Virus record (IMG/VR): IMGVR_UViG_3300019927_000016
Span: 1 to 29,489 of that record
DNA length: 29,489 nt
From: a virus
Strand: one strand, 5' to 3'
The notes below the pieces were generated by a model, which saw only the letters and a list, made by a program, of their open reading frames with translations, made no database searches and was not told where the DNA came from. A program made the position numbers and the translations under genes. Of this stretch, positions 6,995 to 15,013 are shown in pieces. How positions within the stretch are numbered: the first letter of the stretch is position 1; every line of letters begins with the position of its first letter.

Positions 6995-8190
6995 ATTACA
7001 AACAGAATCTAACACCGCGAGAGCTTGAAATCATTGACTTCCTTCCAGCGACCCACGCTCAACTATCTGAAGCGTTCGGGTTTGGAACTTCCACTTCCCG
7101 TGACCACATAGCATCCATCGAGCGGAAGGGTGCGCCAGTCACATCGAGACGTGTTGAGGGGGAGAATGGCGTCATGAAGGAGTTCTATATGCGGGAGAAG
7201 GAACATCCGACGAACCAGAACGAGACGACTGGGTACGGCTCAGTTTCAAAGAAGGCGGCAAAGACGAAGCGGCTGAACAATGAAGCTCAAAGCCTGAGTG
7301 AACGACTCGACAAAGCCCTCAATGCAACGGCACCGGCAGTTTCCGTTGAACCACTTTCGTCGGGTGGGGAAGAAGACGTAGCAATTCACGTCACCGACGA
7401 CCACATTGGCGACCTCCTCGAAGACGAGTACGGTAATGAAGTGTTCAACAGCGAGGTTGCGATAGCTCGGATTCGCCACAGGGTCACTCGAACACTGGAA
7501 ATCATTGAGCGGCAAGAGGCCGCCGGGTGGAACTTCCACACAGTCCACTACATCATGGGCGGTGACATTATCACCGGCTCTGGTATCTACGAAGGGCAGG
7601 CGTGGGAGGTTGAACACAATTTCAACGAACAAATCGACATTGCAACGTCGGTTCACTTCGACCAGATACAGCGACTTGCTGAGAAATTCGAGGCGGTCAA
7701 CGTCGTTTGTCAGACCGGGAACCACGGAGAGATTCGCATCTCCGGCTCTTCTCAGAAGGCCAACGGCGACGACATTGTGTACCGGATGCTCGATGCACTT
7801 GTCCGTGCGTCGGACTATGATAACATCACGTTCATTCGGAACGACCGAACGGGGTACACCAACTTCCAAATGCGGGGGCACAACGCCCACCTCCGGCACG
7901 GTCAAAATGCCGGGGAACACATCGGCACCGCCGCAAAGAAGCGTGACTGGAGGGGATGGAAACTCCAGCACGATTTCGACGTGGCGTATCTCGGCCACTA
8001 TCACATTCAAGGACAGGACCGGGTGATGGAGGCCCCCATCATTCGGAGTGGTTCTATCAAGCCCCCGGACGATTTCGAGGAATCTATCTCTGAGTGGTCG
8101 ATGCCCATGAGTACGATTCATGGAGTGGGGGACGAGCGACCGAAAACGTGGAGCTATGACGTGCAGTACGACCTTGACGTTGCCCTCTAA
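6991..8190 (+). CDS. Calcineurin-type phosphoesterase, Mre11/SbcD-like
   Basis: 399 aa from the ATG that overlaps the primase stop (ATGA). Residues 1-60 form a winged helix-turn-helix (LTPRELEIIDFL). The phosphoesterase motifs follow in order: VTDDHIGD (near 133), GGDIITG (near 190), TGNHGE (near 243), RHGQ (near 300) and GHYHIQ (near 335). These residues bind the two metal ions. The N-terminal DNA-binding domain and the replication context suggest a DNA nuclease for end processing or repair. It closes the replication operon; promoter P3 follows. Confidence 0.85.
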   Translation: MNYKQNLTPRELEIIDFLPATHAQLSEAFGFGTSTSRDHIASIERKGAPVTSRRVEGENGVMKEFYMREKEHPTNQNETTGYGSVSKKAAKTKRLNNEAQSLSERLDKALNATAPAVSVEPLSSGGEEDVAIHVTDDHIGDLLEDEYGNEVFNSEVAIARIRHRVTRTLEIIERQEAAGWNFHTVHYIMGGDIITGSGIYEGQAWEVEHNFNEQIDIATSVHFDQIQRLAEKFEAVNVVCQTGNHGEIRISGSSQKANGDDIVYRMLDALVRASDYDNITFIRNDRTGYTNFQMRGHNAHLRHGQNAGEHIGTAAKKRDWRGWKLQHDFDVAYLGHYHIQGQDRVMEAPIIRSGSIKPPDDFEESISEWSMPMSTIHGVGDERPKTWSYDVQYDLDVAL

Positions 8191-8210
8191 AGACTAAAGG
8201 GGCAGTCTCC

Positions 8211-8252
8211 CTCTTTTCGTAAGAGTTATAGTACCGTCTTTAGACTTTAGCG
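8211..8252 (+). promoter_or_regulatory. Viral consensus promoter P3 (divergent copy)
   Basis: Contains TCGTAAGAGTTATAG then TACCGTCTTTAGACTTTAG. The TAAG box, the 19-base distance to CCG and the TACCGTCT-TAGA core match the family, but the TATA part is less conserved. GTCTTTAGAC is a perfect inverted repeat. It heads the long operon from 8269 towards polB. Confidence 0.6.
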
Positions 8253-8268
8253 ATATGGTAAGCACTTA

Positions 8269-8679
8269 ATGGACGAAACTAAGGAAATCGAGAAAGCACC
8301 GAGAGCAGACACCCTCAAGATGGGGAGTGGAGAATCAATCCATGACAGATGGAATCTTCACAAGTTTGCATTTGAGCAAGAGAGTGGTTGGTTGCCAACC
8401 CGCCTTCGCCGGTATCACAAAGGGAGACGCATCAACGGAGAGTTGATGGAGGGCTACTACGACGAGTTTATTCCTGAAATTTACGACACGGAGCGCGGCG
8501 GTGTATTGAAGAAGGAAATTGAGGAAGAAACCACATACTGTCCTGAGTGTGACGTTGCGGCAAGACGTTACGAAGGCGACACAATGTGTCCTGAATGTGG
8601 TCTTCTCTGTTCTGATTCACAAGCCACGGACAATCTTGTTCGTGACCCGAAGGCGGCAAATCGAATTGCGGAAACATAA
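8269..8679 (+). CDS. Zinc-ribbon protein, 136 aa
   Basis: Residues 90-114 hold two CPEC/CPEC knuckles (CPECDVAARRYEGDTMCPEC), the spacing of zinc ribbons in transcription factors such as TFB, but the TFB cyclin folds are absent. The N-terminal part is charged and contains WNLHKFAFEQE. A transcription-related or nucleic-acid-binding role is possible. It is the first gene after promoter P3, with a short leader. Confidence 0.75.
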   Translation: MDETKEIEKAPRADTLKMGSGESIHDRWNLHKFAFEQESGWLPTRLRRYHKGRRINGELMEGYYDEFIPEIYDTERGGVLKKEIEEETTYCPECDVAARRYEGDTMCPECGLLCSDSQATDNLVRDPKAANRIAET

Positions 8680-8680
8680 C

Positions 8681-9022
8681 ATGAAACAGGAAAATATTGT
8701 AGACGTTGGTGCTGACGAAAAGCGTGTTGGTGAATTACTGAAGTCGGAAACCGTCGAAGTTGGTGGAAGTGAACAATCACTCTCCGAGATAGGTGGAGAC
8801 ATTCAGACTGCTCACGCCGAACTCGATGAATACAAGTCCGGCTCACTTTCGCTTGCTCAGACGCTTTCAGAAGCGGCGAAGGAGACAGAGGATGAAACCC
8901 TCCAAGCAATTCTCTCGGACATGAGTGACGCCTCTTTCGGCGTGTATCTCAGACTTCACAGAGGCGACCTCGAATTGCTCGGTGGTCGGAGCGGAGAATA
9001 CTCGGGTTTCCTTTCCGAGTAA
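8681..9022 (+). CDS. Hypothetical acidic helical protein, 113 aa
   Basis: The ATG at 8681 follows the previous stop by one base; an upstream in-frame extension would run through that gene and is not needed. The chain is acidic, mostly helical, with no cysteine and no membrane segment. A Ser/Leu-rich stretch (SGSLSLAQTLSEAAKETE) suggests a coiled helix. Function unknown. Confidence 0.7.
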   Translation: MKQENIVDVGADEKRVGELLKSETVEVGGSEQSLSEIGGDIQTAHAELDEYKSGSLSLAQTLSEAAKETEDETLQAILSDMSDASFGVYLRLHRGDLELLGGRSGEYSGFLSE

Positions 9023-9049
9023 TTGACGAGCGGATTTTTAATACAGGTC

Positions 9050-9403
9050 ATGATTTCTGACCATGGGACGGGCGGGATTGCTCACACAATCCACGTCGCC
9101 AAAGAAGAAGATGGTGAATTGTCGGACTTTCGGAAGTTTGAGAATGTCCTCGACGTGATGAACCTGCCGAATGGAACGGTCAAGTTCTTCTTCGAGGGAG
9201 ATGAAACGCTGATTCAAGGCGGTCGAATTGTCCGGTCCTCGGTGAAGGGGTTGGATGATTCATTCAGGTATCGCTGTTCGGAGTGTCTTGTTACAGACAC
9301 CGACGTAATCTCTCAATGTGACCGGGGAGATTCAATCACTCTCACTTGCTCGGTTTGTGAGACTGAAACTGAACACGAGAAAACGGCCATCGAAGATATA
9401 TGA
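9050..9403 (+). CDS. Small protein with C-terminal zinc ribbon, 117 aa
   Basis: I use ATG 9050; a TTG at 9023 directly after the previous stop is an alternative start adding nine residues. The N-terminal two thirds look like a beta-rich domain. The C-terminus has CSEC and CSVC knuckles 21 residues apart (YRCSEC ... TCSVCETE). The stop overlaps the next ATG (ATATGA). Function unknown. Confidence 0.7.
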   Translation: MISDHGTGGIAHTIHVAKEEDGELSDFRKFENVLDVMNLPNGTVKFFFEGDETLIQGGRIVRSSVKGLDDSFRYRCSECLVTDTDVISQCDRGDSITLTCSVCETETEHEKTAIEDI

Positions 9404-9678
9404 GCAGTATTCTCACAGAAGCAGACGACATCATTGAGGGGAAGTCCGATACTCATGGTCCACCTGAAGACAGCTTCGGGCGGATTGCTGGATACTGGAA
9501 TACGTATCTGAGAATCGAACACGACCCGGATATGATGCTGGATATGGCTGACGTAGCAGAGATGTTGGCCTTGTTCAAGCTCGCTCGCGCTCAATCTGGT
9601 CGGTACAACGAAGATGATTACCGCGACCGAGTTGGCTATTGCAAATTCGCAAGCGACTTTCGGAAAGACAATGACTGA
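9400..9678 (+). CDS. DUF6378-type phage protein, 92 aa
   Basis: The layout matches the short phage family annotated as DUF6378: an N-terminal helix (ILTEADDIIEG), a Y/F-G-P-like turn (HGPPEDSFGRIAGYW), a conserved LALFKLARAQSGRY and a C-terminal DDYRDRVGYCKFASDF (usually D..xDxxGYA). Family members are small, common in phages, and of unknown role; some resemble MazG-type folds. Start and stop overlap the neighbours. Confidence 0.75.
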   Translation: MSSILTEADDIIEGKSDTHGPPEDSFGRIAGYWNTYLRIEHDPDMMLDMADVAEMLALFKLARAQSGRYNEDDYRDRVGYCKFASDFRKDND

Positions 9679-9835
9679 AGAAGAAACCCTACACGACGAG
9701 ATTGATGAACTGGCCGCGAAAGTCACCACCGTAATCTCCGACACAAGCGACACGCTCGACAAGTACGAAGGAGTGTTCGACCCCAAGTATCGTCGGATGA
9801 ACGAAGCCGACCTCACCTCAATGGACCTCTTCTGA
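9671..9835 (+). CDS. Small acidic coiled protein, 54 aa
   Basis: The ATG at 9671 lies eight bases before the previous stop. The sequence is an acidic helix (ETLHDEIDELAAKVTTVISD) with a short polar tail ending in TSMDLF. The final hydrophobic tail is reminiscent of a peptide docking motif, but no specific partner can be named. Unknown function. Confidence 0.65.
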   Translation: MTEEETLHDEIDELAAKVTTVISDTSDTLDKYEGVFDPKYRRMNEADLTSMDLF

Positions 9836-9993
9836 TGGTCGGTCTACCCGACGAGACGAAAGAGACGTTGATGGAAGTGCTGAGTCATGCGGCGTCGAAT
9901 GAGCAGACGGTAATAGAATTTACTCGGGAAGATGGTAGCTTGTACGCAAAAGAAATCACAGACCACGTTAACCAGTTGGAGAAAGAACAATGA
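9835..9993 (+). CDS. Small hypothetical protein, 52 aa
   Basis: The start overlaps the previous stop (TGATG) and the stop overlaps the next start (ATGA). The residues suggest helix-strand-helix: ETKETLMEVLSHAAS, QTVIEFTRED, then SLYAKEITDHVNQLEKEQ. It resembles a tiny alpha/beta binding protein. Tight overlaps on both sides support reality. Confidence 0.65.
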   Translation: MVGLPDETKETLMEVLSHAASNEQTVIEFTREDGSLYAKEITDHVNQLEKEQ

Positions 9994-10934
9994 CGACTGA
10001 CTTGTGCGATGATGGGAGTCCCATAGACCCAACAGTAAGCGATGAGATGCGAGAGAACGGACTGGAACACGTTTCCAAATCTCGCGTCAAGAAGTATCTC
10101 AACTGCCCTCGGAAGTTCTATCTCGCCTACTGGTGTGAAAACCGCTCGCCGGGGAGCTATCACACCACGAAAGGTTCTCGTATTCACCGGGCGTATGAGG
10201 ATTTCCACCTCAACCTCATTGAGTGGGCTGAAGAGCATGGAGAGCGTCCCAAAAACTTCGCCCCACTGATGGGCCATTGGCGTGATTATCACCAGTGGCT
10301 TGACCCGCATATCAAGAACTTCTGGATGTTCGAGGAAGAGCGGTGGGAGCTTGCCATTGAGGGAACTAACTCCCGCGTCGAAGCGTTGGACCTATGGCTT
10401 CCAGTCGGCGTAGAAGTTGAAGGTCGTCTTGAAGACCCACCAGCGGGAGATATTCCGTGGATGGGATACGCTGACGCGGTACTTCATGCGGCGACTGTTC
10501 CCCAAGTTGAAGCCGATGAAGGAGTAGTCATTCTCGACTACAAGACCGGGAAGACTGAAGAAAAGAAATACCGCGACGAGGGAATCTATCTGGAGGGTGA
10601 ATTTTACGGCTGGCTCTTCGAGGAAGATGATTCCTTCGAGCATAAGGTAGTCGCCGTGGCAGGTTACTACCCACAGAACGACGACCTCGTGGTTAGTCCC
10701 TACCCGGACTTTCAGCGACGAAACGTAATCCTCGATGCAGTCGAAGGGATGCAGGAACCGCCGGACATTGAGAATTACGACTACGAAGAACAGCCACTTT
10801 GCCACTACGGGAAGGGCCGCTGTTTCTTCTACAATGAGTGTCCCTCGACGTGGGGACTCTCTGGAGGTGTAGGGTATCACAACGACGCTGAAGACGATAT
10901 GTCGGTGACGCAAGCGCGGAAACCTGAAGTATGA
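9990..10934 (+). CDS. Cas4/RecB-like PD-(D/E)XK nuclease with Fe-S cysteines
   Basis: 314 aa. HVSKSRVKKYLNCPRKFYL (about residues 27-45) has the S-x-S-x-hxxYxxCPRKF motif with the first Fe-S cysteine. HRAYEDFH supplies the motif I His, WMGYADAVL the metal-binding D, and VVILDYKTGK the D-x-K active site. Three C-terminal cysteines (LCHYGKGRCFFYNECPS) complete a Cas4/AddB-type [4Fe-4S] site. The family are DNA exonucleases used in recombination and end resection. No cas genes are nearby, so a viral recombination or host-DNA role is likelier than CRISPR adaptation. Confidence 0.88.
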   Translation: MTTDLCDDGSPIDPTVSDEMRENGLEHVSKSRVKKYLNCPRKFYLAYWCENRSPGSYHTTKGSRIHRAYEDFHLNLIEWAEEHGERPKNFAPLMGHWRDYHQWLDPHIKNFWMFEEERWELAIEGTNSRVEALDLWLPVGVEVEGRLEDPPAGDIPWMGYADAVLHAATVPQVEADEGVVILDYKTGKTEEKKYRDEGIYLEGEFYGWLFEEDDSFEHKVVAVAGYYPQNDDLVVSPYPDFQRRNVILDAVEGMQEPPDIENYDYEEQPLCHYGKGRCFFYNECPSTWGLSGGVGYHNDAEDDMSVTQARKPEV

Positions 10935-11131
10935 ATCAAGAACTTCTCGACACCCTTGACGAGCGTATAGAGTCGATTGAAAACGACGACCGGCTTCCAG
11001 AAAACTATCCAGAGGAAAGTGCTGATTTGACTATCAATGCGCCGCTTGCATTGGTTCAGACTGACCTCGCCTCAAAACTCAAGACGATGAAGTGGATTCG
11101 GGCGGAACTTCGCAATGAGGTGGTGGCGTGA
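10931..11131 (+). CDS. Hypothetical helical protein, 66 aa
   Basis: Start overlaps the nuclease stop (ATGA). An acidic N-terminal helix (LLDTLDERIESIEND), a short loop and a C-terminal amphipathic helix (DLASKLKTMKWIRAELRN) are visible. No known motif. It may be an accessory to the nuclease, judged only from coupling. Confidence 0.65.
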   Translation: MNQELLDTLDERIESIENDDRLPENYPEESADLTINAPLALVQTDLASKLKTMKWIRAELRNEVVA

Positions 11132-11259
11132 GCGCACATTGCGACTGTTCTCCTGAAGAACAAGACCACTACCAAGAAGATGTTAGTCCCGACCACTTCG
11201 ACGGCGAGACGTGGGCGACAAAGTGTCACAACTGTTGGGGACTTGTGGAGATGCACTAA
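11128..11259 (+). CDS. Mini zinc-ribbon protein, 43 aa, GTG start
   Basis: GTG overlaps the previous stop (GTGA). HCDC near the N-terminus and KCHNCWG near the C-terminus give a four-cysteine site with His nearby; the region between is acidic. Very short, but the cysteine pattern and overlap make it credible. Function unknown. Confidence 0.6.
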   Translation: MSAHCDCSPEEQDHYQEDVSPDHFDGETWATKCHNCWGLVEMH

Positions 11260-11260
11260 C

Positions 11261-11479
11261 ATGAAGCACCCCACCGTAAACGTCGGGGATGATGGTTCTG
11301 ACCCCCTCTCGATGAAGGTGCTGTTCACACAAACAATCAACATCATTCCACCCGATTCAATCACAGACCGAGTTGAAGCGGATGCGTGGTTCCACAACGA
11401 CACCAAGATGATTCTTCGAGATGCAATAGACGTAGAACAGGGCGAGGTAGAAGTGCTGTCGTTTGACGTAACTCTGTAA
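11261..11479 (+). CDS. Hypothetical beta-rich protein, 72 aa
   Basis: ATG 11261 follows the previous stop by one base. The pattern of strands (SMKVLFTQTINIIPP, EVEVLSFDVTL) around a helix-like middle suggests a compact alpha/beta domain. No recognised family. It precedes the methyltransferase gene by nine bases. Confidence 0.65.
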   Translation: MKHPTVNVGDDGSDPLSMKVLFTQTINIIPPDSITDRVEADAWFHNDTKMILRDAIDVEQGEVEVLSFDVTL

Positions 11480-11488
11480 GCGAAACTC

Positions 11489-12355
11489 ATGGATACAACA
11501 GAAATTAGACAGGGAGACGCATCTGAAATCAATTCGTTCGGTGATTCAATTGATTTGACCGTGACTTCTCCCCCATATCTTGATGCTATAGATTATGAAC
11601 AGCACGCAGAAAGTGGATTTGAGAAAGATTTCCGCTCAACAAATACAGAGGATTCTGATATTGAACGATACTTCGGGAAAATGGAAGAAGCGTTCCAATC
11701 TGTATATGATGGAACAAATGACGGCGGGTATTGTGCTGTAGTTATTGGTTCAGTAAAAACCAATGACGGAGAGTGGTATCCTCTCCCCCATCAATTCGCC
11801 TCAATGATGATGGAGATGGGGTGGAACTTCCATGAAACTATTACGTGGAACAAGGTGACTGGTGGCTCCAGCCGGTTTGGAGTTACGATTCAGCACCCAT
11901 ACCCCGGATACTATTATCCGAATCAACAGAAAGAAGAAATTCAAATTTGGCGTCGTGGTGAGATTTCTCGAAGTAAAAACGAGGATAGCAAACTCGACGT
12001 TACTACCGACCAGATGAAAAAAGAAATTGCTAACAACGTTTGGCACGTTGCTCCGGTTCCGCCGGGAAAAGAAGACCACCCATGTCCGTTTCCCGAAGAA
12101 ATCGCACACCGATTGATTTCGCTTTATTCTAATGTCGGTGATGTGGTGGCTGACCCGTTTATTGGGAGTGGAACAACGGCAAAAGCGGCACGAAATTTGA
12201 ATCGTCAAGTGAAAGGCGTCGATGTTCTACAGAAATATGTTGAAGAAAGTAGACTACGTTCAAGAGAAGTTCTTGATAGGCGTGACCAGATAGTTCCGTC
12301 ATTCGACACAAAAGCACCAACGCAAATTTCAGCGGAGTTGTCGTTCGATGGTTGA
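11489..12355 (+). CDS. DNA methyltransferase, N4-cytosine/N6-adenine type (class beta)
   Basis: 288 aa. The catalytic motif TSPPY (residues 28-32) precedes the SAM-binding motif DPFIGSGTT (near 222), the class-beta order. SPPY is typical of N4-cytosine enzymes, though some N6-adenine enzymes share it. VKGVDV after it is the motif II-like strand. No restriction partner is adjacent, so it is an orphan that may protect viral DNA from host restriction. The gene is richer in A/T than its neighbours, which suggests a separate origin. Confidence 0.88.
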   Translation: MDTTEIRQGDASEINSFGDSIDLTVTSPPYLDAIDYEQHAESGFEKDFRSTNTEDSDIERYFGKMEEAFQSVYDGTNDGGYCAVVIGSVKTNDGEWYPLPHQFASMMMEMGWNFHETITWNKVTGGSSRFGVTIQHPYPGYYYPNQQKEEIQIWRRGEISRSKNEDSKLDVTTDQMKKEIANNVWHVAPVPPGKEDHPCPFPEEIAHRLISLYSNVGDVVADPFIGSGTTAKAARNLNRQVKGVDVLQKYVEESRLRSREVLDRRDQIVPSFDTKAPTQISAELSFDG

Positions 12356-12521
12356 ATGTGAGAAGTGCGGGTATCAATTCAACTACAACGACCCCTCAGC
12401 GACGAGAAGTTACTACGCTATTGAGAGTCGTACTGAAGCGACGAAAGGTCGGAACGGTAAGGTAGTCTACTGTCGGAAATGCGCCCCCTTCGGAAACACG
12501 AAGATTCCTGAGAAAATATAA
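12348..12521 (+). CDS. Small zinc-ribbon protein, 57 aa
   Basis: ATG overlaps the methyltransferase end by eight bases. CEKCG (residues 4-8) and CRKCAPFG (near 44) form a zinc ribbon around a basic middle (RSYYAIESRTEATKGR), so nucleic-acid binding is plausible. The stop overlaps the next start (TAATG). Not a known family. Confidence 0.7.
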   Translation: MVECEKCGYQFNYNDPSATRSYYAIESRTEATKGRNGKVVYCRKCAPFGNTKIPEKI

Positions 12522-12691
12522 TGGAAGAGCAAAACATCAATCTGACGCTCCACGGAGAATCGGTCGAAGACCTCACGGCTTTCCTCACTGAGTTTTCTCA
12601 GATACAGAGAGTCGTTCGCAATCACGAAAAAGCAGAAACGGCAGAGACGATTCGGAACACGATTTATTCCCAACACGCTGACAAGCTGTAG
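12521..12691 (+). CDS. Small helical protein, 56 aa
   Basis: Starts at the ATG within TAATG. A short strand (NINLTLHGES) is followed by two helices (VEDLTAFLTEFSQIQRVVRN, then KAETAETIRNTIYSQHADKL). No cysteine and no known motif. Gene coupling on the left side supports it. Confidence 0.6.
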   Translation: MEEQNINLTLHGESVEDLTAFLTEFSQIQRVVRNHEKAETAETIRNTIYSQHADKL

Positions 12692-12703
12692 CGGTCTTCT
12701 CCC

Positions 12704-12826
12704 ATGGAATGTACGAAATGTGAATTGAGAGAGGCATTACCAAAGAAACGACTCTGTGGAATATGCCTTGAATCAGGAAAAGACGCGGCGATGAACCAAA
12801 AAGAGAGAGAAAATGAAACAAAGTAA
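12704..12826 (+). CDS. Mini zinc-ribbon protein, 40 aa
   Basis: CTKC (residues 3-6) and CGIC (18-21) flank a basic stretch (LREALPKKRL), a minimal zinc ribbon; the C-terminal half is a charged helix rich in Lys/Glu. The next small gene starts inside its end. Function unknown. Confidence 0.6.
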   Translation: MECTKCELREALPKKRLCGICLESGKDAAMNQKERENETK

Positions 12827-12911
12827 ATGCGGCTGTCCGAATCCGCGAATCGTTCCACAATCAGGCTGTGAAGTCTGTCAGAACTGCGGCTGGTCGGCTT
12901 GTATGGTATAG
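12813..12911 (+). CDS. 32-aa cysteine-rich peptide resembling the RNR C-terminal tail
   Basis: Begins at ATG 12813 inside the end of the preceding gene and ends 30 bases before polB. It has six cysteines: KCGC, then GCEVCQNCGWSAC. The pattern V-P-x-x-x-C-x-V-C-x2-C-x2-S-x-C recurs at the very C-terminus of the viral ribonucleotide reductase (LVPSDDCSVCNVCFFSPC). It therefore looks like a free-standing copy of that zinc tail. Whether it works with the reductase is unknown. Confidence 0.55.
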   Translation: MKQSKCGCPNPRIVPQSGCEVCQNCGWSACMV

Positions 12912-12940
12912 TGCATTGAGTGGCGGCAGAGAGGTTCCTG

Positions 12941-14965
12941 ATGAAAGAGATATACGTAACTGATACTGAATGTACGATGGAGAATGGTCGTCCAGAGATT
13001 CACCTCTATGGACGAACTGAGACGGAGCAAGCAGAACACATCGCGGTTGAGGGATTCAAGCCGTACTTCTACGTTCGGCCCGAAGAGGCAGATGAAATTT
13101 CTGCCTTCGACCACGATGCAATTGACCACTACGAAGAGACGGATTTCGTTGACGTAATCGAGCAGAAACCTCTCACCAAGGTCGTAGTCAACAATCCGTA
13201 TGAGATGAATGGCGTCGTTGAACTGTTCGAGGAAACATTCGACGCTGACATTGACCCGGAGAATCGGTTCCGAATTGACCATGACGTGAAGACTGGTGTT
13301 CGTGTTCCGGGCGACCGTGTTGACGTGAGTGAGGTAGAGCCGATTGAGATGGAAGCTCCCCCTCGCGTCATGACGTTTGACATTGAGACTGACGACCGTG
13401 GCGAAGGGTTCCCCGACTATGGAGAAGAGCGAATACTTTCTATAGTCGCACACGATTCATACACTGATGAATATGTAGGATTCATCGACATGGAGGGGCA
13501 GTCTCTTGGCGACCGATTCCCCGACGCCGACCTCAATGCAGTCGAACACCCGAGCGACCTTGGACTCGACACCCTCGATAAGCTCAATTTTGAGCCGGAC
13601 GAAATGCGGATGCTGATTTCGTTCTACTCGTGGGTGAATGACAAGGATTTCGACCTACTGGCGGGTTGGAACAGCAATGGGTTCGACACTCCATTCGTGA
13701 TTGAGCGGGCCTCAGAAGTTGGCTCGAACGCTGGTCGAATGGCCCGTGGCGGTTCTGCTGGTCTGACGTGGCGTGACGACCCCTACGTTAACGGTCGGTC
13801 GTGTTTCGACTTGATGGGTGGGTGGAAGGACACGAAATTCACGAAAGTCTCTGGTTCCCTCGATGAAGCGGCCTCGATGGAACTGGACGACGTGAAGATT
13901 GACCACCAAGAGAAGGGCTTCTACGAATTGTACGAGGATAACACGAAGAAATTCCTCAACTACAACACGAAAGACGTGGCCCTCACAGTTGGTATCAACG
14001 AAGCCGCGAACGTCCTCGGCTTCAAGACCGCGCTTCGGAACACAATCGGCCTCGACTACGAGGATACCAACAGCAACAAGGACTTCATCACGATGATGGT
14101 CCGACGTAAACTGCATCGTGAGAAGCTTGCTGGTCCGACTGCCGACCCGCCTGACGACGCTGGAAGTTACGACGGCGCGTTTGTCTTCCCGGCGTTCAAC
14201 GGACTGAAAGAGAACATCGTCGGCATTGACTTGTCGTCGCTCTATCCGAACGCCCTCTGGATGCTCAATGCATCCCCCGATACGAAGTTGGGGAAGATTG
14301 GGCGCGATTTCAAGGAGGAATGGGTAGAGCGGATTCGTGCTGAAGGCTACGAAGTGTCCGTCTCTTCCAACGGCGTCGTATTCTGTCTCGAAGAAGATGG
14401 AATCTTCCGAGAACTGGTTGACGAAGCTCTCAAGCTGAAAGAACACGCTGGAGAGATGATGACTGACAGTTCTCTCAGCCCCGAAGAGCGTGAAGAATGG
14501 GCTGAAGAATATGCTGTCAGGAAAACTATAGTTAACTCTATCTACGGCGTTCTTGGGTGGGTCAAATTCTTCCTCTACGACAAGGACATTGCGTCGGCAA
14601 TTACGCTCACCTCTCAAGAAATCATCAAAACGACAGCGAGTCACGTTGATGAAAACACGGAAGCGAGCGTTGCTTACGGAGACACAGACTCAAACTACAT
14701 TGAGTTTGATAGTTCCCTGAGCCAACGTGAATGTCTTGAGAAAGCAGAGGGGATTTGCGCTGAGTTGAACAACGAAGTGTACCCTCGGATTGCTGAGAAG
14801 TATGGGATGCCCACTCAAATTGAAGGCATTGAGTGGCCGACGCGAATCGAGATTGAGCTTGAGATGTATTGTAGCGAGTTCTTCATGAGTGGACAAAAGA
14901 AATTTTATAGCTACAATTGCACTTGGGAGGAGGGGATGGAGTATGACGAAGTAATAGTAACGTAA
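12941..14965 (+). CDS. polB: Family-B DNA polymerase, N-terminal part (exonuclease, palm, fingers)
   Basis: 674 aa from ATG 12941, which has a GAGGT ribosome site (a GTG 21 bases upstream is less likely). The proofreading exonuclease is intact: FDIETDD (D near 147), GWNSNGFDTPF (near 244) and YNTKDV (near 341). The polymerase motifs are all present: A, GIDLSSLYPNAL (near 429); B, KTIVNSIYG (near 528); C, YGDTDS (near 579). It continues to the KKRY-like motif QKKFYSYNCTWEEGMEYDE and then stops after four more residues, exactly where the thumb should begin. The thumb is encoded separately at 15748, after an inserted HNH gene. The gene is a split polymerase, not a simple truncation. Probable viral replicase. 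Confidence 0.93.
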   Translation: MKEIYVTDTECTMENGRPEIHLYGRTETEQAEHIAVEGFKPYFYVRPEEADEISAFDHDAIDHYEETDFVDVIEQKPLTKVVVNNPYEMNGVVELFEETFDADIDPENRFRIDHDVKTGVRVPGDRVDVSEVEPIEMEAPPRVMTFDIETDDRGEGFPDYGEERILSIVAHDSYTDEYVGFIDMEGQSLGDRFPDADLNAVEHPSDLGLDTLDKLNFEPDEMRMLISFYSWVNDKDFDLLAGWNSNGFDTPFVIERASEVGSNAGRMARGGSAGLTWRDDPYVNGRSCFDLMGGWKDTKFTKVSGSLDEAASMELDDVKIDHQEKGFYELYEDNTKKFLNYNTKDVALTVGINEAANVLGFKTALRNTIGLDYEDTNSNKDFITMMVRRKLHREKLAGPTADPPDDAGSYDGAFVFPAFNGLKENIVGIDLSSLYPNALWMLNASPDTKLGKIGRDFKEEWVERIRAEGYEVSVSSNGVVFCLEEDGIFRELVDEALKLKEHAGEMMTDSSLSPEEREEWAEEYAVRKTIVNSIYGVLGWVKFFLYDKDIASAITLTSQEIIKTTASHVDENTEASVAYGDTDSNYIEFDSSLSQRECLEKAEGICAELNNEVYPRIAEKYGMPTQIEGIEWPTRIEIELEMYCSEFFMSGQKKFYSYNCTWEEGMEYDEVIVT

Positions 14966-14968
14966 TGG

Positions 14969-15011
14969 AAAGGGTACATAAACCCTTTACCACTAATAGT
15001 AGTGAAGGGTT
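14969..15011 (+). promoter_or_regulatory. Competing hairpins before the HNH gene inside split polB
   Basis: AAAGGGT (14969-14975) pairs with ACCCTTT (14982-14988) over a 6-nt loop. AAGGGT recurs at 15005-15010, so ACCCTT could instead pair downstream, close to the ATG at 15014. CACTA-ATAG-TAGTG forms a further hairpin between them. The two pairings exclude each other, a layout seen in translational switches. It may hold down expression of the endonuclease in the polymerase transcript. Confidence 0.4.
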
Positions 15012-15013
15012 CT

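Noticed and set aside
7246-8121. 291-aa open frame opposite the phosphoesterase gene
   Set aside because: Antisense to motif-bearing sequence; no sensible domains or start context.
9990-10934. Cas4 as part of a CRISPR-Cas system
   Set aside because: No other cas gene or array is present; the neighbours are small viral genes, so a viral recombination nuclease is likelier.
13712-14644. 310-aa open frame opposite polB
   Set aside because: It lies fully antisense to conserved polymerase motifs and has no motif of its own.
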